From: Elusimicrobia bacterium RIFCSPLOWO2_01_FULL_54_10
GTDB taxonomy: Bacteria; Elusimicrobiota; Elusimicrobia; 2-02-FULL-39-32
DNA: 10,945 bases
Direction: 5' to 3'
Assembly: GCA_001799975.1 (NCBI GenBank)
Contig: MGUQ01000022.1
Location: 14,823 to 25,767, forward strand
The notes below the pieces were generated by a model that was given only the letters and a program-made list of their open reading frames with translations, did no database searches and was not told the DNA's origin. Of the stretch, positions 7,744 to 10,945 are shown piece after piece; the first letter of the stretch is position 1, and the number at the start of each line of letters is the position of its first letter. The translations under genes were made by a program, and so were the position numbers.

Positions 7744-9045
7744 TTACAAGCCGGCGCGCTTAAAAATCAAGTCCCGGTGGCGCACGTAATAGGCAGGATT
7801 GAAGCACTCGAGGATGTCTTTCTCAGACAGCACAGCGCGGATTTCGCGGCTCTCCAGAATGAGTTTCTTGAAATCCTTGCCTTCCGTCCAGGCCTTCTGG
7901 GCGTTGCCCTGCACAAGCTTGTACGCGTCTTCGCGCGAATATTTCCCTTTGGATTTCTGCAAGATTTCCAACAGCAGCCTCTGCGAAGCCAAAATCAAAA
8001 AAGTCTTATTGAGATTTTGCTTCATCCGGTCCGGATAAACCTGGAGCCCCGAGATGATGATCGTCATGCGGTGGAGCATGTAATCCAGCAAGATGGTGGA
8101 GTCGGGCAGGACCACACGCTCTACGGAGGAATGGGAAATGTCCCGCTCATGCCAGAGGGCCATATTTTCCATTGATGCCTGAGCGTTGGAGCGGAGAAGC
8201 CGGGCCAATCCGCAGATGTTCTCACATCCCACGGGATTGCGCTTGTGCGGCATGGCGGAGGAGCCCTTTTGCCCTTCCGTGAAGGGTTCTTCAGCTTCCA
8301 TAACTTCCGTCCTCTGCATATGCCTGATTTGGAGCGCGATCCGCTCGAGCGTGCCGCCGATCAAAGCGATCGTGGAGAGAAACTGAGCGTGACGGTCGCG
8401 AGGCACAATCTGAGTGGAAACCGGCTCCACCTGCAACCCCAGCTTGGCCATCACAAACTTTTCAAGTGCGGGGTCCAGATGCGCGTAAGTCCCCACCGCG
8501 CCGGAGATCTTTCCAAAAGCGACGGCCTTCTCTGCCTCCGCCAACCGCTGTTCATCTCTCATGACTTCGGAGTACCATCCGGCGACTTTCAGCCCAAAAG
8601 TGGTGGGCTCGGCGTGCACCCCGTGCGTACGGCCTGCCATAATGGTGTCCTTGTGCTTTTTGGCCAGTGAGGCGAGCGCTTTTTTGAGGAGAGAAAGCTC
8701 ATCCGCAAGCAATTTGGAAGACCGCACCATCTGCACGGCGAGCGCCGTGTCCAAAACATCCGAAGAAGTCATGCCCATGTGCAGGTGGCGGGCCGCCTTG
8801 CCCACCTTGCGCTCCACTTGCGTCAAAAAAGCGATGATGTCGTGCTTGACCACCTTCTCGATCTCGTTGATTTGCGCGACATCGATGGCGGCTTTCTTGC
8901 GCACCTGATCCAGATCAGCCTTGGGCACTTTCCCGGCCTTGACCATGGCTTCCATGGCGAGGATTTCCACTTCAAGCATCACCTGAAAACGATTTTCATC
9001 GGCCCAGATGGCCGACATCTCAGGGCGGGAATAGCGCGGGATCAT
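7744..9045 (-). CDS. purB: Adenylosuccinate lyase
   Basis: PurB catalyses two beta-eliminations of fumarate: SAICAR to AICAR in de novo purine synthesis, and adenylosuccinate to AMP. The 433-residue cytoplasmic protein is close in length and sequence to the Bacillus-type enzyme (about 431 aa). Family landmarks in order are the N-terminus IPRYSRPEMSAIWADENRF, MGMTSSDVLDTALA (90-103), GRTHGVHAEPTTFGLK with the conserved His pair (138-153), GKISGAVGTYAHLDP (178-192), and the fumarase/aspartase superfamily signature GSSAMPHKRNP on the flexible catalytic loop (261-271), followed by LWHERDISHSSVERVVLPD. It ends DLIFKRAGL, as expected for a full-length protein. The start codon overlaps the purM stop by 4 bp (ATGA), which points to translational coupling in the operon. 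Confidence 0.98.
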   Translation of the reverse strand: MIPRYSRPEMSAIWADENRFQVMLEVEILAMEAMVKAGKVPKADLDQVRKKAAIDVAQINEIEKVVKHDIIAFLTQVERKVGKAARHLHMGMTSSDVLDTALAVQMVRSSKLLADELSLLKKALASLAKKHKDTIMAGRTHGVHAEPTTFGLKVAGWYSEVMRDEQRLAEAEKAVAFGKISGAVGTYAHLDPALEKFVMAKLGLQVEPVSTQIVPRDRHAQFLSTIALIGGTLERIALQIRHMQRTEVMEAEEPFTEGQKGSSAMPHKRNPVGCENICGLARLLRSNAQASMENMALWHERDISHSSVERVVLPDSTILLDYMLHRMTIIISGLQVYPDRMKQNLNKTFLILASQRLLLEILQKSKGKYSREDAYKLVQGNAQKAWTEGKDFKKLILESREIRAVLSEKDILECFNPAYYVRHRDLIFKRAGL

Positions 9046-10019
9046 TGGAGGGTCACCCCTTCTCCGCCCTTTTCAATTTGGCCCAGAACATAACATTCTT
9101 TAAATGATTTACGGACGGCATCCGCCCTGGCTTTGTCGGCCACGATTACCAGGCCAATACCCATGTTGAAGGTGCGGTACATTTCAGCTTCGTCCACGCC
9201 GCCCTTGGCCTGGAGTTTATTAAAGATATCCAAAACGGGCCAGCTCCCTTTGCGCACCCGCACGGAAAAGCCCTTGGGGATGACGCGCGGGATATTCTCA
9301 TACCAGCCCCCGCCCGTGATGTGGGCGATGGCTTTGATCCCGGATTTTTTGAGAGCCGCAAGGACAGGCTTCACATAAATATAGGTAGGCGCGATCAGCT
9401 CAGCGCCCAGGGCGCGGATTTCTGATTCTGAAAAAACTTTTCTCACAAGCGAATAGCCGTTGGAATGAAATCCGCTCGAGGGCAGGCCCAGGAGGACATC
9501 CCCCGCCTTCACTTTTTTGCCGTCCACGATGGATTTTTGCGGCGCCCAGCCCACTGCAAATCCGGCCAGGTCATATTCCCCGTGAAGATAAAATCCTGGC
9601 ATCTCAGCCGTTTCACCGCCCAGCAGCGTGCAGCCGGATTCTTCGCATCCGCGGTAGATGCCTTCGATCACTTTTTCCGCGATTCCAACTTCAAGCTTGC
9701 CGCAAGCAAAATAGTCCAGAAAAAAAAGCGGCTTGGCCCCCACACAGATCAAGTCATTCACGTTCATGGCCACCAAATCGATGCCCACGGTGTCGTGTTT
9801 GTTTAAGAGAAAAGCAATTTTGAGTTTTGTCCCCACGCCGTCGCAGCAACCGGAGAGAAAACCGGGGCCGGAGGTCTTGGGAAGAGGGAAGAGGCCGGAA
9901 AAACCACCGATAGCTTTGGAGGACACTTTGGAGCCGGCCGTCATGCGCTTGATGCGCCGGACCAGCTCGTTGCCGGCATCAATATCAACGCCGGATTTTT
10001 GGTAGGTGAGCCCTGACAC
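9042..10019 (-). CDS. purM: Phosphoribosylformylglycinamidine cyclo-ligase (AIR synthetase)
   Basis: PurM closes the imidazole ring: FGAM + ATP to AIR, the fifth step of de novo purine synthesis. The 325-residue protein is slightly shorter than the E. coli enzyme (about 345), and the shortening is spread along the chain rather than due to a break. Landmarks are YQKSGVDIDAGNELVRRIK (6-24), the nucleotide/substrate segment CCDGVGTKLKIA (58-69), HDTVGIDLVAMNVNDL (75-90), PLFFLDYFACGKLE (97-110), GGETAEMPGFY (134-144), SSGFHSNGYSLVRK, HITGGGWYENIPRV and the C-terminal MYRTFNMGIGLV. The start is GTG; its first base is the last base of the pyrE stop (TAGTG arrangement), so re-initiation after pyrE is likely. 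Its stop overlaps the purB start. The protein is soluble and acts as a dimer in characterised relatives. Confidence 0.98.
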   Translation of the reverse strand: MSGLTYQKSGVDIDAGNELVRRIKRMTAGSKVSSKAIGGFSGLFPLPKTSGPGFLSGCCDGVGTKLKIAFLLNKHDTVGIDLVAMNVNDLICVGAKPLFFLDYFACGKLEVGIAEKVIEGIYRGCEESGCTLLGGETAEMPGFYLHGEYDLAGFAVGWAPQKSIVDGKKVKAGDVLLGLPSSGFHSNGYSLVRKVFSESEIRALGAELIAPTYIYVKPVLAALKKSGIKAIAHITGGGWYENIPRVIPKGFSVRVRKGSWPVLDIFNKLQAKGGVDEAEMYRTFNMGIGLVIVADKARADAVRKSFKECYVLGQIEKGGEGVTLQ

Positions 10020-10618
10020 TACTTGACCCTGCTGCCGGGCTTGACCGCCGGAGTGCCCTCTTTGCAGAGCGGACAGTCTTGCGGAGAGTAATCTTTGAGG
10101 GGAAGTTTCAGCAGAACGGTCTTGGTGGTGCCAAAATTGATGGGAGCCGCACTCCGCTCGGCCACGGAAGCCACGCCGAGAAGCTTGGCGCCGGCGTTTT
10201 GCGCCAGCTGAACGATTTCTTTCAATGAGCCGCCGGTGGTGATAACGTCTTCCACAGCCAGCACGGTTTCTCCCGGTTTGATTTCAAAGCCTCGGCGCAG
10301 TTTGAGCTGGCCGTCAGAGGAATCCCGCTCGGCGAATATGGCGCGGCAGCCCAATGCACGGGCCACCACATGGCCCAAAATAATGCCGCCCAAGGCAGGA
10401 GCGCAGACGGCGGAGAGCCGCACGGGCACTCCGGCGTTTTCTTCGCGCACGCGGGCCACAAGCTCTTCCCCAAGCCGCTCGGCCACATCCGGATGCTGAA
10501 GCACAAGGGCGCACTGGATGTACATGTCAGAATGGCGTCCGGATGTGAGCTGAAAATGCCCTTCCAGGAGAGCCTGTTTTTCTTTGAATAAATTCTTGAT
10601 TTCGTGTTCGGCCATCAT
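10019..10618 (-). CDS. pyrE: Orotate phosphoribosyltransferase
   Basis: PyrE joins orotate to PRPP to make OMP, the fifth step of UMP synthesis; PyrF, encoded just upstream, then decarboxylates OMP. The 199-residue protein shows GHFQLTSGRHSDMYIQC (20-36), the orotate-side region seen in the bacterial/archaeal short type, ALGGIILGHVVARALG (75-90), AIFAERD (93-99), and the PRPP-binding motif VLAVEDVITTGGS (119-131). The C-terminus contains DCPLCKEGTPAVKPGSR with C182 and C185, a tail common in this subtype. ATG at 10618 is preceded by a good GAGGTGA Shine-Dalgarno that forms one arm of an inverted repeat covering the start codon. A second ATG follows immediately, so the start could be one codon later. 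The stop overlaps the purM GTG by one base. Confidence 0.97.
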   Translation of the reverse strand: MMAEHEIKNLFKEKQALLEGHFQLTSGRHSDMYIQCALVLQHPDVAERLGEELVARVREENAGVPVRLSAVCAPALGGIILGHVVARALGCRAIFAERDSSDGQLKLRRGFEIKPGETVLAVEDVITTGGSLKEIVQLAQNAGAKLLGVASVAERSAAPINFGTTKTVLLKLPLKDYSPQDCPLCKEGTPAVKPGSRVK

Positions 10619-10680
10619 CCCATCACCTCTTCACATCTAAAGTGGTGGAACCATTCTATTTTATTTCTAGGTGATGGGAT
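10617..10680 (-). promoter_or_regulatory. Perfect 12-bp inverted repeat masking the pyrE ribosome-binding site and start codon
   Basis: On the minus strand, ATCCCATCACCT (10680-10669) begins inside the pyrF stop codon, and its exact reverse complement AGGTGATGGGAT (10628-10617) contains the pyrE Shine-Dalgarno and the first two bases of the pyrE ATG. The intervening loop is 40 nt and is A/T-rich near pyrF; it contains a small 4-bp hairpin (TGGT TCC ACCA, around 10642-10652). In mRNA the arms would pair and hide the pyrE start. A ribosome finishing pyrF would cover the upstream arm and free it. The repeat is seen directly; the regulatory role is inference. No U-tract follows, so it does not look like a terminator. 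Confidence 0.6.
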
Positions 10681-10945
10681 CATTGGAATGCCCTCGCAAT
10701 CTTGAGTATTGTTTGCACCCTGTCTTCAGCTTCCAGAATGGGGCGGCCCACGATGAGATAATCCGCTCCCGCCTTTATTGCCGCTTCCGGCGTCATGACT
10801 CTTTTTTGGTCGTCTTTCTTGCGCTCTTCTGCCGGCCGGATGCCGGGAACGCCGATAAACATGTTTCGCCCGATGGCCTTGCGCACTGTTTTAATTTCAA
10901 GCCCGGAAGCCACCACCGCGTCCAGCCCCGCTTTTCTGGCCAGAG
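10680..10945 (-). CDS. pyrF: Orotidine 5'-phosphate decarboxylase, C-terminal part (5' end outside the window)
   Basis: PyrF decarboxylates OMP to UMP, the last step of de novo pyrimidine synthesis. The frame is open to the right edge of the window; 87 residues of the C-terminal part are visible out of about 230-240 usual. Recognisable pieces are LARKAGLDAVVASGLE (the end of the barrel before the phosphate site), IGVPGIRPAEERKKDDQKRVMTPEAAIKAGADYLIVGRPI (here split at PGIRP / DDQKRVMTP / GADYLIVGRPI), the hallmark phosphate-gripping region with its conserved Arg in GRPI, and a final helix ending KIARAFQ. The GTG at 10916 is internal, not the start. The stop lies 61 bp before pyrE on the same strand, placing the two consecutive UMP-pathway enzymes side by side. 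Confidence 0.95.
   Translation of the reverse strand, partial: LARKAGLDAVVASGLEIKTVRKAIGRNMFIGVPGIRPAEERKKDDQKRVMTPEAAIKAGADYLIVGRPILEAEDRVQTILKIARAFQ

Noticed and set aside
10650..10668. A/T-rich TAGAAATAAAATAGAAT on the minus strand as a possible -10 promoter element for pyrE
   Set aside because: No acceptable -35 element lies at 16-18 bp; the stretch is more simply the loop of the pyrE hairpin.

Overview
The window is fully packed with genes and looks like a chromosomal segment of a diderm (Gram-negative type) bacterium. The diderm reading rests on an RND-type envelope efflux pump, a lipoprotein with a classical lipobox and several Sec-type signal peptides. G+C is moderately high. The lineage cannot be fixed from this sequence. 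The adenylosuccinate lyase resembles the Bacillus type and the orotate phosphoribosyltransferase is the short type with a C-terminal CxxC. An uncultured or metagenome-derived lineage is plausible, but that is inference.

The left half (1-6488, + strand) is a copper/silver detoxification cluster. It opens with the 3' part of a CusA-type RND pump whose three copper-relay methionines and proton-relay residues are all present. Four small envelope genes follow: a Met/His-rich lipoprotein, a periplasmic Cys/His protein, a DUF2231 four-helix membrane protein with no ordinary start codon, and an exported HMA-domain protein. The last gene is a Cu+ P1B-type ATPase carrying YHS and TCPMHP-type metal-binding domains at its N-terminus in place of HMA domains. 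Spacing is 4 bp overlap to about 50 bp, so this reads as one operon. CusB and CusC partners would be expected upstream, outside the window. In the simplest model the ATPase moves Cu+ from cytoplasm to periplasm, small periplasmic proteins buffer it, and the RND pump exports it.

The right half (6454-10945, - strand) is a nucleotide biosynthesis operon read right to left: pyrF (5' end missing), pyrE, purM, purB, then a secreted protein of unknown function. pyrE/purM overlap by 1 bp and purM/purB by 4 bp. The 61-bp pyrF-pyrE gap holds a perfect 12-bp inverted repeat whose downstream arm is the pyrE Shine-Dalgarno and start region, a likely translation-control hairpin. The two operons converge, and the last gene of each overlaps the other by 35 bp.

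No RNA gene, mobile element, CRISPR array or gene-free stretch over 300 bp was seen. The points most worth a second look are the pyrE hairpin, the probable ATT start of the DUF2231 gene, the set of uncharacterised small copper-associated proteins, and the orphan secreted protein.
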